A DNA stretch of 64,000 bases, taken from positions 1-64,000 of the forward strand of contig NZ_BCVI01000017.1 of the NCBI RefSeq assembly GCF_001591665.1, given 5' to 3'. Below are positions 47,757 through 57,655 of this stretch, piece after piece; the first letter of the stretch is position 1; each line of letters begins with the position of its first letter. The DNA is from Neobacillus soli NBRC 102451 (lineage in GTDB: Bacteria > Bacillota > Bacilli > Bacillales > Cytobacillaceae). The position numbers and the translations under genes were made by a program. The notes below the pieces were generated by a model. The model worked only from the letters and a program-made list of their open reading frames with translations, was not told the origin of the DNA and searched no databases.

Positions 47757-47782
47757 GGGTAAATGCGATTGTGCATTTACCC
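47757..47782 (+). promoter_or_regulatory. Intra-operon hairpin between pstS and pstC
   Basis: gggtaaatgc (47757-47766) and gcatttaccc (47773-47782) form a perfect 10-bp stem with a 6-base loop and only a weak T-tract. A structure at this place could stabilise pstS mRNA or attenuate read-through, giving more binding protein than permease. Confidence 0.65.
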
Positions 47783-47816
47783 TATTATCACGTAGTTTAG
47801 GAGTGATTGGTGCATT

Positions 47817-48737
47817 ATGGAAAAGTTGACTCCTGCAAAAGACAGGTTGTTGAAATCTAAAAATAATTGGATGGATGGTGAATTACGAGGAAAGGTGCTT
47901 GTCCTGCTGTGTGCAGTTATCATGATCTCAGCAACCATATCAATAACGATATTCCTGGGAACGAAGGGTTTGCAATCATTCATTAAAAACGGGGTAAGTC
48001 TCTTAGAGTTCTTAACAAGTACGCACTGGAATCCAACAAATCAAGCAAAGCCTGAATATGGAGCACTCCCGTTTATTTTTGGTTCATTTGCGGTTACATT
48101 TCTTGCCGCACTTATAGCAGCTCCATTAGGAATTGGCGGAGCGATTTTTATGACAGAGATTGCACCGTCCTGGGGGAGAAAAATATTACAGCCGATCATT
48201 GAGCTTTTAGTTGGAATTCCTTCTGTTGTTTATGGATTCATTGGGCTTACCGTCCTTGTTCCGTTTATCAGAGAACATGTCGGAGGATTAGGATTTAGCC
48301 TGCTCTCTGGTATGATTGTTCTTTCTATTATGATATTGCCTACCATTGCAACCATTGCAACCGACGCAATAAGTTCACTGCCAAATAGCTTAAGAGAAGG
48401 TTCATATGCTCTTGGCGCAACAAGGTGGCAAACCATTAGAAAGGTACTAATTCCTGCTGCACTGCCATCCCTACTGACCGCAATTGTTTTAGGTATGGCG
48501 CGAGCATTTGGTGAAGCGCTAGCTGTTCAAATGGTCATCGGAAACGTAAGAAATTTACCATCAAGTATTTTGGACGCTTCCGCAACATTAACGACAATTA
48601 TTACTTTAAATATGGGTCATACCACTTATGGAAGTGTGGAAAATAACACACTTTGGTCGATGGGCTTAATTTTATTAGTAATGTCGTTTGCGTTTATTCT
48701 CCTCATCCGCTATCTATCCTCAAGGAGGAAAATGTAA
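47817..48737 (+). CDS. pstC: Phosphate ABC transporter permease PstC
   Basis: A 306-residue permease with six helices. The binding-protein-dependent transport signature (EAA loop) is REGSYALGATRWQTIRKVLIP near residue 195. It forms the channel with PstA. Its stop codon shares one base with the pstA start. Confidence 0.95.
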   Translation: MEKLTPAKDRLLKSKNNWMDGELRGKVLVLLCAVIMISATISITIFLGTKGLQSFIKNGVSLLEFLTSTHWNPTNQAKPEYGALPFIFGSFAVTFLAALIAAPLGIGGAIFMTEIAPSWGRKILQPIIELLVGIPSVVYGFIGLTVLVPFIREHVGGLGFSLLSGMIVLSIMILPTIATIATDAISSLPNSLREGSYALGATRWQTIRKVLIPAALPSLLTAIVLGMARAFGEALAVQMVIGNVRNLPSSILDASATLTTIITLNMGHTTYGSVENNTLWSMGLILLVMSFAFILLIRYLSSRRKM

Positions 48738-49624
48738 TGAAAAGCAAAACGGCTGATCGACTGGCAACTGGGGTATTTATTGCAATTGCTATAATAATCA
48801 TATCCATTCTTGTTGGGTTATTCTCATATATTTTGGTTAATGGTCTTAAACATATTTCATGGGAGTTTCTAACCACTCCTTCTAGCAATATCCGTGCAGG
48901 AGGCGGGATTCGCGACCAACTCTTCAATTCGTTCTATATTTTACTGATTACGATGATCATTGCCGTTCCCCTTGGGATTGGCGGGGGAATATACATGGCA
49001 GAGTATGCGAAGCCAGGAAAAGTAACGGACATTATTCGTTCTTGTATTGAAGTTTTAGCATCACTTCCATCAATTGTAATAGGCATGTTCGGTTTATTGA
49101 TGTTTGTTAATATAACAGGATGGGGCTATACGATTTTAGGTGGAGCCTTAGCACTAACAGTCTTTAATTTACCTGTAATCGTGCGTGTCAGCGAGGATTC
49201 GATTCGTTCTGTCCCTCGTGATCTGAAAGAGGCAAGTCTTGCCTTAGGAATTACTCATTGGCATACAATAAAAACCGTTCTATTACCTAGCGCTTTTCCG
49301 TCCATCTTAACAGGTATTATTCTTGCAGCTGGCAGGGTATTTGGAGAAGCTGCAGCACTATTATTTACTGCAGGTCTATCCACGCCAAGACTAGATTACG
49401 GAAACTGGAATCCATTTTCCGCTCAATCACCATTGAATATATTTCGTCCCGCGGAGACGCTGGCGGTTCACATATGGTCCGTTAACACGCAAGGATTAAT
49501 TCCAGACGTGGAAGAGGTTTCAAATGGGTCTGCAGCCGTGTTAGTCATATCGGTTTTATTATTCAACCTACTAGCTAGATGGATTGGGAGACTTATTCAT
49601 AAAAAAATCACGGCAACTAAATAA
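48737..49624 (+). CDS. pstA: Phosphate ABC transporter permease PstA
   Basis: A 295-residue permease with six helices and the EAA loop KEASLALGITHWHTIKTVLLP. ATG 48737 follows CAAGGAGGAAAATG; a longer frame from 48653 lies inside pstC. It pairs with PstC; the two share the IPLGIGGG-type segment in helix 2. Confidence 0.95.
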   Translation: MKSKTADRLATGVFIAIAIIIISILVGLFSYILVNGLKHISWEFLTTPSSNIRAGGGIRDQLFNSFYILLITMIIAVPLGIGGGIYMAEYAKPGKVTDIIRSCIEVLASLPSIVIGMFGLLMFVNITGWGYTILGGALALTVFNLPVIVRVSEDSIRSVPRDLKEASLALGITHWHTIKTVLLPSAFPSILTGIILAAGRVFGEAAALLFTAGLSTPRLDYGNWNPFSAQSPLNIFRPAETLAVHIWSVNTQGLIPDVEEVSNGSAAVLVISVLLFNLLARWIGRLIHKKITATK

Positions 49625-49641
49625 TAGGCAGGTGAGAACTG

Positions 49642-50463
49642 TTGGTATCAGCATTAATGGATAAACAAACTGGGAAGCAAGCAGGAGAATCAGAAAGCAA
49701 ACGGAATAAAGAATCGATTTTAGAAGTTAACAATTTAGAGATTTTCTATGGTGAGAAACGTGCCGTAAACGGAATTTCAATGGATATTGGAAAAAACTCC
49801 ATTACAGCATTAATTGGACCTTCAGGCTGTGGGAAATCAACATTTTTACGAAGCATTAATAGAATGAATGACCTTATCCCTGGTGCGAGGGCAGAGGGTG
49901 AAATCATTTATGAAGATCTCAATATTTTGTCGGAGCAGATAAATGTTGTGGCATTACGTAAGGAAATTGGCATGGTCTTTCAAAAACCCAACCCATTTCC
50001 AAAATCAATATATGAAAATATTACACACGCATTAAAGTTTGCGGGAATGAAAAAGAAAAGCAAACTTGATGAAATTGTCGAGGAGAGCCTGAAAAAAGCG
50101 GCCTTATGGGAAGAAGTAAAGGACAGACTCCATAAATCTGCACTCTCATTATCAGGTGGGCAGCAGCAAAGGCTCTGTATTGCAAGGACCATTGCGATGA
50201 AACCTACAGTCATGTTGCTTGATGAACCTTCGTCAGCACTCGACCCTATTTCTAATGCTAAGGTGGAAGAGCTGATTATCGACTTGAAAAAGGACTATTC
50301 CATCATTATTGTGACGCACAACATGCAGCAGGCATCACGGATTTCGGATAAAACTGCCTTCTTTCTCAGTGGTGATTTAATTGAGTATGAAGCGACAGAA
50401 AAGATCTTTACAAATCCTTCGGTAAAGAAGACAGAAGAATATATCTCCGGAAGATTCGGATAA
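49642..50463 (+). CDS. pstB: Phosphate ABC transporter ATPase PstB (copy 1)
   Basis: A 273-residue ABC ATPase with Walker [10 protein letters not shown], signature [12 protein letters not shown], Walker B VMLLDEP and the PstB-specific [16 protein letters not shown]. The N-terminus is longer and more polar than in copy 2. TTG 49642 (ATG 49657 also possible) follows GGCAGGTGAG. The duplicated pstB matches the B. subtilis pstBA-pstBB arrangement. Confidence 0.94.
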   Translation: MVSALMDKQTGKQAGESESKRNKESILEVNNLEIFYGEKRAVNGISMDIGKNSITALIGPSGCGKSTFLRSINRMNDLIPGARAEGEIIYEDLNILSEQINVVALRKEIGMVFQKPNPFPKSIYENITHALKFAGMKKKSKLDEIVEESLKKAALWEEVKDRLHKSALSLSGGQQQRLCIARTIAMKPTVMLLDEPSSALDPISNAKVEELIIDLKKDYSIIIVTHNMQQASRISDKTAFFLSGDLIEYEATEKIFTNPSVKKTEEYISGRFG

Positions 50464-50476
50464 GGGGGGGACTGGT

Positions 50477-51250
50477 ATGACAATATCGACGTTGACGAGA
50501 CAAGTATTTGACATTAATCATTTGAATTTATGGTACGGTGATCATCACGCTTTAAAAGACATCAACTTTCCAATCAACAAAAAAGAGGTAACAGCCATTA
50601 TCGGTCCATCAGGATGTGGAAAGTCGACATTTATCAAAACCCTAAATTTGATGATCAATATGGTTCCAAATGTAAAAATGACGGGTGAAATTAATTTTAA
50701 TGAACAAAATATTTTAGATGAGAAAATGGACCTAGTCGAACTTCGCAGGCATGTCGGAATGGTTTTTCAGAAGGGAAATCCTTTTCCGCAATCCATCTAT
50801 GATAATGTCGCCTACGGTCCGAGAGTTCATGGAATGAAGCGAAAAACACACCTTGATGAAGTGGTCATCAAAGCATTAATGGATGTGGCATTATGGGAGG
50901 AAGTAAAGGACCGTTTGAATGCTCCTGCTTTAGGGCTATCTGGGGGGCAGCAGCAACGGCTTTGCATCGCAAGAGCGCTGGCGACAAAACCAGAAGTGTT
51001 GTTAATGGACGAACCCACTTCAGCGCTCGACCCAATTTCTACATTGAAAATTGAAGAAATGATCTTAGAATTAAAAGAAAAATATACGATTGTGATTGTT
51101 ACCCATAATATGCAGCAGGCATCACGCGTATCAGATAAGACGGCCTTCTTTTTAATGGGTGAATTAATCGAGCTAGATTCAACTTCTAACATTTTCTCAA
51201 TGCCAAAAGACTCACGGACTGAAGGATATATTACAGGAAGATTCGGATGA
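50477..51250 (+). CDS. pstB: Phosphate ABC transporter ATPase PstB (copy 2)
   Basis: A 257-residue ABC ATPase, clearly related to copy 1 by its 13-base-distant neighbour ([50 protein letters not shown], and the same C-terminal ITGRFG ending). The two ATPases could form a heterodimer or be used alternatively. Start behind AAGGGGGGG. Confidence 0.94.
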   Translation: MTISTLTRQVFDINHLNLWYGDHHALKDINFPINKKEVTAIIGPSGCGKSTFIKTLNLMINMVPNVKMTGEINFNEQNILDEKMDLVELRRHVGMVFQKGNPFPQSIYDNVAYGPRVHGMKRKTHLDEVVIKALMDVALWEEVKDRLNAPALGLSGGQQQRLCIARALATKPEVLLMDEPTSALDPISTLKIEEMILELKEKYTIVIVTHNMQQASRVSDKTAFFLMGELIELDSTSNIFSMPKDSRTEGYITGRFG

Positions 51251-51263
51251 TGGGGTGAAGTAA

Positions 51264-51923
51264 ATGAGTACAAGATCAAATTTTGATAATAATTTAAAAG
51301 AGTTAAAAGATCTGCTGTTAACAATGGCCGAGAAGTCGGAACACGCAATCAAAGAAGCGATGATTGCGCTATTAAATCAGGATATAAAAAAGGCGAAGCA
51401 AGTTATTGAAGGTGATAATGAAATTGATGACTTAGAGTATGAAATTAATAATAAAGCATTATTATTAATTGCCAGGGAATCACCTGTAGCCACCGACCTT
51501 AGGAAAATAAATGTTGCATTAAAAGTTTCATCAGAGGTTGAGCGGTTTGCAGATATAGCAGTAAATATTGCCAAATCGGCAGTTCATATCGGCAGTGAAC
51601 GGCATATTAAAGAAATAATTGATATCCCGAAAATGATGGAAATGGCCTTAGAAATGGTTTCCGATTCTATTAAGGCCTATTATTCCGAGGATATTACTTT
51701 GGCAAAAAAGTCCGCAGAAAAAGATGATGAAGTGGACAAAATGTTTGGCAGCTTGATACAAGAGCTTTTGAGCTATATCCCACAAAATCCAAACTCAACA
51801 AATCAAATTATTCAATTAGCATTTGTATGCAGGTATATCGAAAGAATTGCCGATCACTCAACAAATATTGCCGAGAATGTCATTTACCTTGTGACAGGAA
51901 ATCGTGTTAATTTGAATGCCTAA
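51264..51923 (+). CDS. phoU: Phosphate signalling protein PhoU
   Basis: A 219-residue all-helical protein with two PhoU repeats, each with acidic metal-binding positions (for example IEGDNEIDDLEYEIN and KKSAEKDDEVDKMF). PhoU dampens Pst transport and PhoR signalling when phosphate is plentiful. It closes the operon and is followed by a terminator. Confidence 0.94.
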   Translation: MSTRSNFDNNLKELKDLLLTMAEKSEHAIKEAMIALLNQDIKKAKQVIEGDNEIDDLEYEINNKALLLIARESPVATDLRKINVALKVSSEVERFADIAVNIAKSAVHIGSERHIKEIIDIPKMMEMALEMVSDSIKAYYSEDITLAKKSAEKDDEVDKMFGSLIQELLSYIPQNPNSTNQIIQLAFVCRYIERIADHSTNIAENVIYLVTGNRVNLNA

Positions 51924-51942
51924 AGGAAAATAGTGTTAATTT

Positions 51943-51976
51943 AAGATGAGGTCAATGTAGACTTCATCTTTTTTTG
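51943..51976 (+). terminator. Terminator of the pst-phoU operon
   Basis: aagatgaggtc and gacttcatctt pair (one wobble) around aatgta, then a run of T. Confidence 0.85.
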
Positions 51977-52216
51977 TCGGAAAAAATAAGGTGAAACGAA
52001 TTGGAGTGTGTCGAACGGGGCAATATAAGCCCTTTATTTTCACGGATAAATAAAAGTTTTACTTCTTAATGTTGCTTGTACGCTGGACTAGCGGGATACG
52101 ACAATTTGCGTTTATTGTGTGCATCGCCTTGTGGTGGTACGATTAAATTATTATTTAGTAAGAATAATTTGGAATATCGGGCATATATTGATTGTTTGCA
52201 GAAATGGAGGAACGAA

Positions 52217-52723
52217 ATGATTGCGGAAATAATCAAACAAGAAGGAGTAAAGGGGGAGCTGATTGGAAGGCTTGTCACTCCTCGGAAATTGCTTCTCTGC
52301 TGGGAAGTTTCTGAATTACCTAAAAAAGTCCTTGAACTGTTTTTTAGTGTTAATTTTGAACAACTTGTTCCTATTGTACGAATTTATGATATTACTGATC
52401 TTAGTTTTAACGGAAAAAACGCTCACTATTATCATGAAATGGCGGTTCCGTATCAGAATGGGCAGTGGTTTATTAATGGGTTGGCGTCAGATCGAAGCTA
52501 TGCGGCAGAATTAGGGGTTTATTTTTCTAATTCCGACTTTTTTCCTCTTCTTCGTTCTAATTGCATTCAAACCCCTGCACATGAGATACCAAATGGGGAG
52601 GTATTAAATGCTCACCTGTTATCATTTCAGCAAGATGAACCACAAAAGCCTAAGTGGATGGATCATGTAAGTACGTACAGCTATTACGAAGAAACAAAAT
52701 GCGTGGAGAAGAAAGATGAATAA
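52217..52723 (+). CDS. DUF4912 domain protein
   Basis: A 168-residue soluble protein with the DUF4912 pattern: LLLCWEVSELPKK, IVRIYDITDLSF, then WFINGLASDRSYAAELGVY. Members are often encoded beside glycosyltransferases, as here; the role is unknown. ATG 52217 follows a strong ATGGAGGAACG site; a longer frame from 52076 has none. It overlaps the glycosyltransferase gene by 8 bases. Confidence 0.85.
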   Translation: MIAEIIKQEGVKGELIGRLVTPRKLLLCWEVSELPKKVLELFFSVNFEQLVPIVRIYDITDLSFNGKNAHYYHEMAVPYQNGQWFINGLASDRSYAAELGVYFSNSDFFPLLRSNCIQTPAHEIPNGEVLNAHLLSFQQDEPQKPKWMDHVSTYSYYEETKCVEKKDE

Positions 52724-54020
52724 AATAATTTCCCACCAGGATAACTTGAATCTAAAACCTTCGAATCAATGGAAATTAAAGATACTGATGCTTTCTTGGG
52801 AATACCCGCCTAATATTGTGGGCGGACTCTCGAGGCATGTATATGGATTATCCGTTCAATTGGCGGAACTGGGCCATGATGTTCATGTGTTAACGGCTGG
52901 AAATCGCGATCTCCCTTCATTTGAAAGAATGGACGGTGTTACTGTACATCGTCTCAAACCAGTAAATGAACAGGATGAGAATTTTCTATCTTGGATAGGC
53001 GGGCTTAACTTAGCCATGGCTTTCAAAGCTGAAAAGCTATTCGAAGAGATAAAATTCGACATCATCCATGCCCATGATTGGCTGGTCGGTGCGGCGTCAA
53101 TCACATTAAGGGAATTGCTAGACATCCCATTATTAACGACGATCCATGCGACAGAGCATGGAAGGAATAACGGCATTCATTCAGAAATGCAGCAATTTAT
53201 CGATAAGAAGGAGAAGCAGTTAATTTCTGAATCCGATCAACTGATTGTTTGCAGTGAATACATGAAGGATGAACTCATTTCCATCTTTAAGGTTAGAGAT
53301 GAAAAAATAGTCATCATCTCAAATGGCTTTGAACACTTGACAACGGAACTAAGTGCAAGGGAGATATTTCCGGAATTAACGCAAAAAAAATACATTTTTT
53401 CCATTGGAAGAATCGTCAAAGAAAAAGGATTCGATACCATACTTGAGGCGGCGGCAATTGCTAAGGAAAAGGAACTAGCTTGTTTTTTTGTTATCGCGGG
53501 AAAAGGACCGATGCTGGAGAAATATCGAAGCCAGATTATAAAGCAGAAACTAGAGAGCCATGTATTATTTGTAGGATATATTAGCGATGAACAAAGGAAT
53601 GCCCTCATTGAAGGAAGTGAAATGGCGGTTATTCCCAGCTTGTATGAACCATTTGGAATTGTTGCCCTTGAAACAATGATTCTTGGAAAACCAACGATTG
53701 TTTCCAATACAGGCGGTATGAAAGGGATTGTAAAGCATTTACAAACGGGCTTGCTAATGGTTCCAGGGAATCCCGAAAGTCTGCTGGAACAAATCGAATT
53801 TCTGATTGAAAATCCACAAAAGGCAGATGAGATTGGAAAAAAGGGAAGGCAAATTGTAAAAAGCTTGTATGGATGGAATCGAATTGCCTCAGAAACAAGC
53901 AGGGTCATGGAGGATACATTGTTAAACCATCGGATGAATCGAACTGTGCAAAAGGAACACCAAAAAATTTGTGAAAAAGGTGTGTGTGATGATAAATCTA
54001 ACCGAATCGCAAAAAAGTAA
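52716..54020 (+). CDS. GT4-family glycosyltransferase (YqgM-like)
   Basis: A 434-residue GT-B glycosyltransferase. The N-terminal acceptor domain starts LMLSWEYPPNIVGGLSRHV, the GGLSRHV loop being typical of GT4 enzymes. The C-terminal donor domain has SIGRIVKEKGFDTIL and the E-x7-E motif EPFGIVALE. It transfers a sugar from a nucleotide-sugar to an unknown acceptor. A putative glycosyltransferase yqgM lies near here in B. subtilis. The last 32 bases overlap the next gene; the C-terminal tail is unusually Arg/Lys-rich. Confidence 0.9.
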   Translation: MNKIISHQDNLNLKPSNQWKLKILMLSWEYPPNIVGGLSRHVYGLSVQLAELGHDVHVLTAGNRDLPSFERMDGVTVHRLKPVNEQDENFLSWIGGLNLAMAFKAEKLFEEIKFDIIHAHDWLVGAASITLRELLDIPLLTTIHATEHGRNNGIHSEMQQFIDKKEKQLISESDQLIVCSEYMKDELISIFKVRDEKIVIISNGFEHLTTELSAREIFPELTQKKYIFSIGRIVKEKGFDTILEAAAIAKEKELACFFVIAGKGPMLEKYRSQIIKQKLESHVLFVGYISDEQRNALIEGSEMAVIPSLYEPFGIVALETMILGKPTIVSNTGGMKGIVKHLQTGLLMVPGNPESLLEQIEFLIENPQKADEIGKKGRQIVKSLYGWNRIASETSRVMEDTLLNHRMNRTVQKEHQKICEKGVCDDKSNRIAKK

Positions 54021-54615
54021 CCAGTATCTAATGGATCAGCTTCCGACGGAAACACTTCAATTTATTGCAGGTATGTGGATAAATGGGAAGTACCTTTGGC
54101 TCCACGATTGTACCGAAAAGGTCATTTACGAGGAAGAAATAATTATTAAAGTGAAAGAGGAGCAGCCCCACTCAAAAATTCGTTTATCAACCGTTTATGT
54201 AAGCAATCACAGCAAGCAAACGAAAGAGATAAAAGTTTTGGCGATGCATCATTATTCCCCTGTTTGCCAAGACAACCTAACATTTGTATCACCTCTAGAC
54301 CATCACATTTTTCACCACGGAAATAAAAGGATGTTTCTAGTCAATGCTAAGCACGAAGGGGCAGGTATGAAGGAATATACGGCGGTGCCAAAGTGGAATG
54401 TATATACGGATCGAATTTGGAGTTCGCTTCAAAAAGGAAGCTTAACCTACCAGCCAATGGCAAAAGGGCCTGCGGCTAGTGTTTTTGCAATGAAGATGTC
54501 AACTGCTCCACATGGGACAAGTAAAATGAGCACTTGGACCATTACTGGTGCTGACAAAAATGAATTGATTTCAATAGAACAAGCACTTTTTAAAAACACT
54601 AGCATTTCCTTTTGA
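53989..54615 (+). CDS. Unrecognised protein in the DUF4912-GT4 operon
   Basis: A 208-residue soluble protein with no signal or membrane segment. It begins MINLTESQKSNQYLMDQL and has an apparently all-beta middle (about 25-130) that contains HHYSP, PLDHHIFHHGNKRMF and TAVPKWNVYTDRIW. I recognise no domain. The H-rich segment might bind metal. The ATG at 53989 follows AAAAAGGTGTGTG, inside the GT gene (32-base overlap), so translation is coupled. By context it may act with the glycosyltransferase. Confidence 0.8.
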   Translation: MINLTESQKSNQYLMDQLPTETLQFIAGMWINGKYLWLHDCTEKVIYEEEIIIKVKEEQPHSKIRLSTVYVSNHSKQTKEIKVLAMHHYSPVCQDNLTFVSPLDHHIFHHGNKRMFLVNAKHEGAGMKEYTAVPKWNVYTDRIWSSLQKGSLTYQPMAKGPAASVFAMKMSTAPHGTSKMSTWTITGADKNELISIEQALFKNTSISF

Positions 54616-54676
54616 AAAATGATATTATAGAAAAGTCGTATGAATGAATAGCTTAATTGTTTGGAGGGAAATAAAC

Positions 54677-54826
54677 ATGCGTGTGAATATTACATTAGCT
54701 TGCACTGAGTGTGGGGATCGTAACTATATTTCAACAAAAAATAAACGTAATAATCCAGATCGTCTTGAGCTTAAGAAGTATTGCCCAAGAGAAAAACGTT
54801 CAACAGCACATCGCGAAACAAAATAA
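54677..54826 (+). CDS. rpmG: 50S ribosomal protein L33 (type 1)
   Basis: A 49-residue L33 with [17 protein letters not shown] and [17 protein letters not shown]. Only one full CxxC pair is present and the second position reads YCPR, matching RpmGA rather than the fully zinc-binding version. Start behind TTGGAGGGAA. The longer frame from 54644 lies before that site. Confidence 0.95.
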   Translation: MRVNITLACTECGDRNYISTKNKRNNPDRLELKKYCPREKRSTAHRETK

Positions 54827-54852
54827 GCAGCTGGGCTTCCTGCTGCTTTTTT
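54825..54852 (+). terminator. Terminator of rpmG
   Basis: agcagc and gctgct pair around a tgggcttcct loop, followed by a T-run; the stem begins at the last base of the stop codon. Confidence 0.75.
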
Positions 54853-54883
54853 TGTTGCCTAAAAGTAAGGAGGTTTCCGAAAT

Positions 54884-55450
54884 ATGGATGATAAAAATGC
54901 CATTCGTAAACAAATAAAAGACAGACTTTCAAAGGTTTCCATCCCCCTCTACGAAGATTATTCTTACAAAATTGCGGGCAGACTTTTTGAAGATGAGGCT
55001 TGGAAACAAGCGCAAGTCATTGGAATTACGGTTTCGAAGCGTCCCGAAGTCGATACATATCAAATAATCCGCAAAGCATGGGAATTGGGAAAACAAGTGG
55101 TTGTTCCAAAATGTTACCCGAAAGATAGGAGGCTATCCTTTCGAACGTTAAGTGGATTTTCTCAGTTAGAATCCGTCTATTACGGATTATTTGAGCCAAT
55201 TGAATCATTGACCACGGAAATCGAAGCCAATCTGATTGACCTCATTATTGTTCCAGGCTTAGCGTATACACGGGAAGGGTATCGATTGGGATTTGGCGGC
55301 GGCTATTATGATCGGTATATAACAAATTTCCTCGGTAAAACATTATCACTTGCCTTTAACGAACAACTTATCCCTCAATTTTCTGTTGAGGAACATGATA
55401 TACCCGTCTCCAAAATTATTACCTACGATGAGATTATTAACATAAAATGA
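54884..55450 (+). CDS. yqgN: 5-formyltetrahydrofolate cyclo-ligase
   Basis: A 188-residue enzyme that converts 5-formyl-THF to 5,10-methenyl-THF with ATP. The family motifs VPGLAYTREGYRLGFGGGYYDR (glycine-rich ATP and substrate site) and EVDTYQI are present. Start behind AAGGAGGTTTCC. It overlaps DUF92 by 4 bases (ATGA). Confidence 0.93.
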   Translation: MDDKNAIRKQIKDRLSKVSIPLYEDYSYKIAGRLFEDEAWKQAQVIGITVSKRPEVDTYQIIRKAWELGKQVVVPKCYPKDRRLSFRTLSGFSQLESVYYGLFEPIESLTTEIEANLIDLIIVPGLAYTREGYRLGFGGGYYDRYITNFLGKTLSLAFNEQLIPQFSVEEHDIPVSKIITYDEIINIK

Positions 55451-56235
55451 GCGAAGCTTTATTGATTTTCATTGCCATTCTATTGACTGGTTTAGCAGGA
55501 TATTTCCTCAAATCATTAACTGCATCGGGTGCTTTTGCTGCCATTTTGGTTGGACTTGCCGTGAATTTAGGATTTGGTGTAAAAGGTCTATTCCTGCTTG
55601 GGGCTTTTTTTGCCTCTTCAAGCATATGGTCTAAATATAAAAGTAGTGTTAAGAACAAAATAGAGGAGAAGCTGGCAAAGGGAGCCACAAGGGATTGGCG
55701 CCAAGTCGCAGCCAATGGGGGAGCAGCCGGACTTTTTAGTATCCTCTATTATTTCTACAATGATAGTACGTGGATCCTTGCCTTTGCCATCTGCCTGGCA
55801 AGTGCTAATTCTGATACGTGGGCATCGGAGATTGGCAGTTTAAGCCGAAAAGATCCGATTTTCATTGGTTCATTTAAGCGAATCGAAAAAGGAACATCGG
55901 GTGCGATTAGTTTATTAGGAAGCATGGCAGCTCTAGCGGGAGCATTGCTCATTTCACTTAGTAGTTTTTGGTTGTTTCATTTGGGATTCTTTGATAGCAC
56001 TCTTATTTTCCTGTTTGGCTATCTTGGTAATGTCATTGACACGTTACTTGGTGCTTTTTACCAACAGGTATATGTTTGTGAGCAGTGTGGGATTAAGACG
56101 GAAAAAAAGAATCATTGTCAAATGCGGACGATCCAAATAAAAGGGTCTGCTTTTATCGATAATGATATGGTTAACTTACTATCGGGCTTCCTTGCTGCAA
56201 TAATAGCAATTGTGTTCATTCATTTGGTTATGTAA
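55447..56235 (+). CDS. DUF92 family membrane protein
   Basis: A 262-residue polytopic protein (six or so helices) with the family's ATRDWRQVAANGG and ANSDTWASEIG segments and a late polar loop containing CEQCGIKTEKKNHC. DUF92 proteins are distant relatives of prenol and phytol-phosphate kinases; the substrate here is unknown. Translation is coupled to yqgN. Confidence 0.85.
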   Translation: MSEALLIFIAILLTGLAGYFLKSLTASGAFAAILVGLAVNLGFGVKGLFLLGAFFASSSIWSKYKSSVKNKIEEKLAKGATRDWRQVAANGGAAGLFSILYYFYNDSTWILAFAICLASANSDTWASEIGSLSRKDPIFIGSFKRIEKGTSGAISLLGSMAALAGALLISLSSFWLFHLGFFDSTLIFLFGYLGNVIDTLLGAFYQQVYVCEQCGIKTEKKNHCQMRTIQIKGSAFIDNDMVNLLSGFLAAIIAIVFIHLVM

Positions 56236-57246
<1,011 letters not shown>

Positions 57247-57316
57247 CTTTGAAAATGGATTCGATTTGGATAAAAAATGGCTGATTATCACAGAATAGTA
57301 GCAGGAGGGATGAAAA

Positions 57317-57511
57317 ATGTCTCGAATGTTAACATCCATTTTGATGATTGGCTCAATAGGTTATTTTGCATTCCGGTATAGATACCGACTAATCAATGTC
57401 CTGCTTGGTTCGAGTTGGATGCGGCGGCTTGCAGTAGGTTCATTTATGAGCTTTCCTGGTGTAAAACAAAAAATGATGAAATCGGTATTTGGAGGACCAT
57501 CTGATTGGTGA
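57317..57511 (+). CDS. Small membrane protein (yqgO position)
   Basis: A 64-residue protein with one N-terminal hydrophobic segment (residues 4-18) and a basic, Met-rich remainder (GVKQKMMKSVFGG). Start behind AGGAGGGATG. It occupies the place of yqgO before yqgP. Function unknown. A hairpin covers its end. Confidence 0.6.
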   Translation: MSRMLTSILMIGSIGYFAFRYRYRLINVLLGSSWMRRLAVGSFMSFPGVKQKMMKSVFGGPSDW

Positions 57512-57535
57512 AAACCACAGATGGTTCTTTATTTT
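57495..57535 (+). terminator. Terminator after the small membrane protein
   Basis: gaccatctg (within the gene's last codons) pairs with cagatggttc, followed by tttatttt. Confidence 0.65.
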
Positions 57536-57655
57536 GTAACTATTAATAGTCTGTTTAATTATTGCAGTTAATGATTTTCGTTTATAATAAAAGGTATGAG
57601 GTAATTTGCCTAATTTAGGTTACTGCACATTTTTACATAAGAAAGTAGGGGAGAA

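Noticed and set aside
52076..52216. N-terminal extension of the DUF4912 protein
   Set aside because: The extension lacks a ribosome binding site, while ATG 52217 sits behind GGAGGAACG and gives the conserved start.
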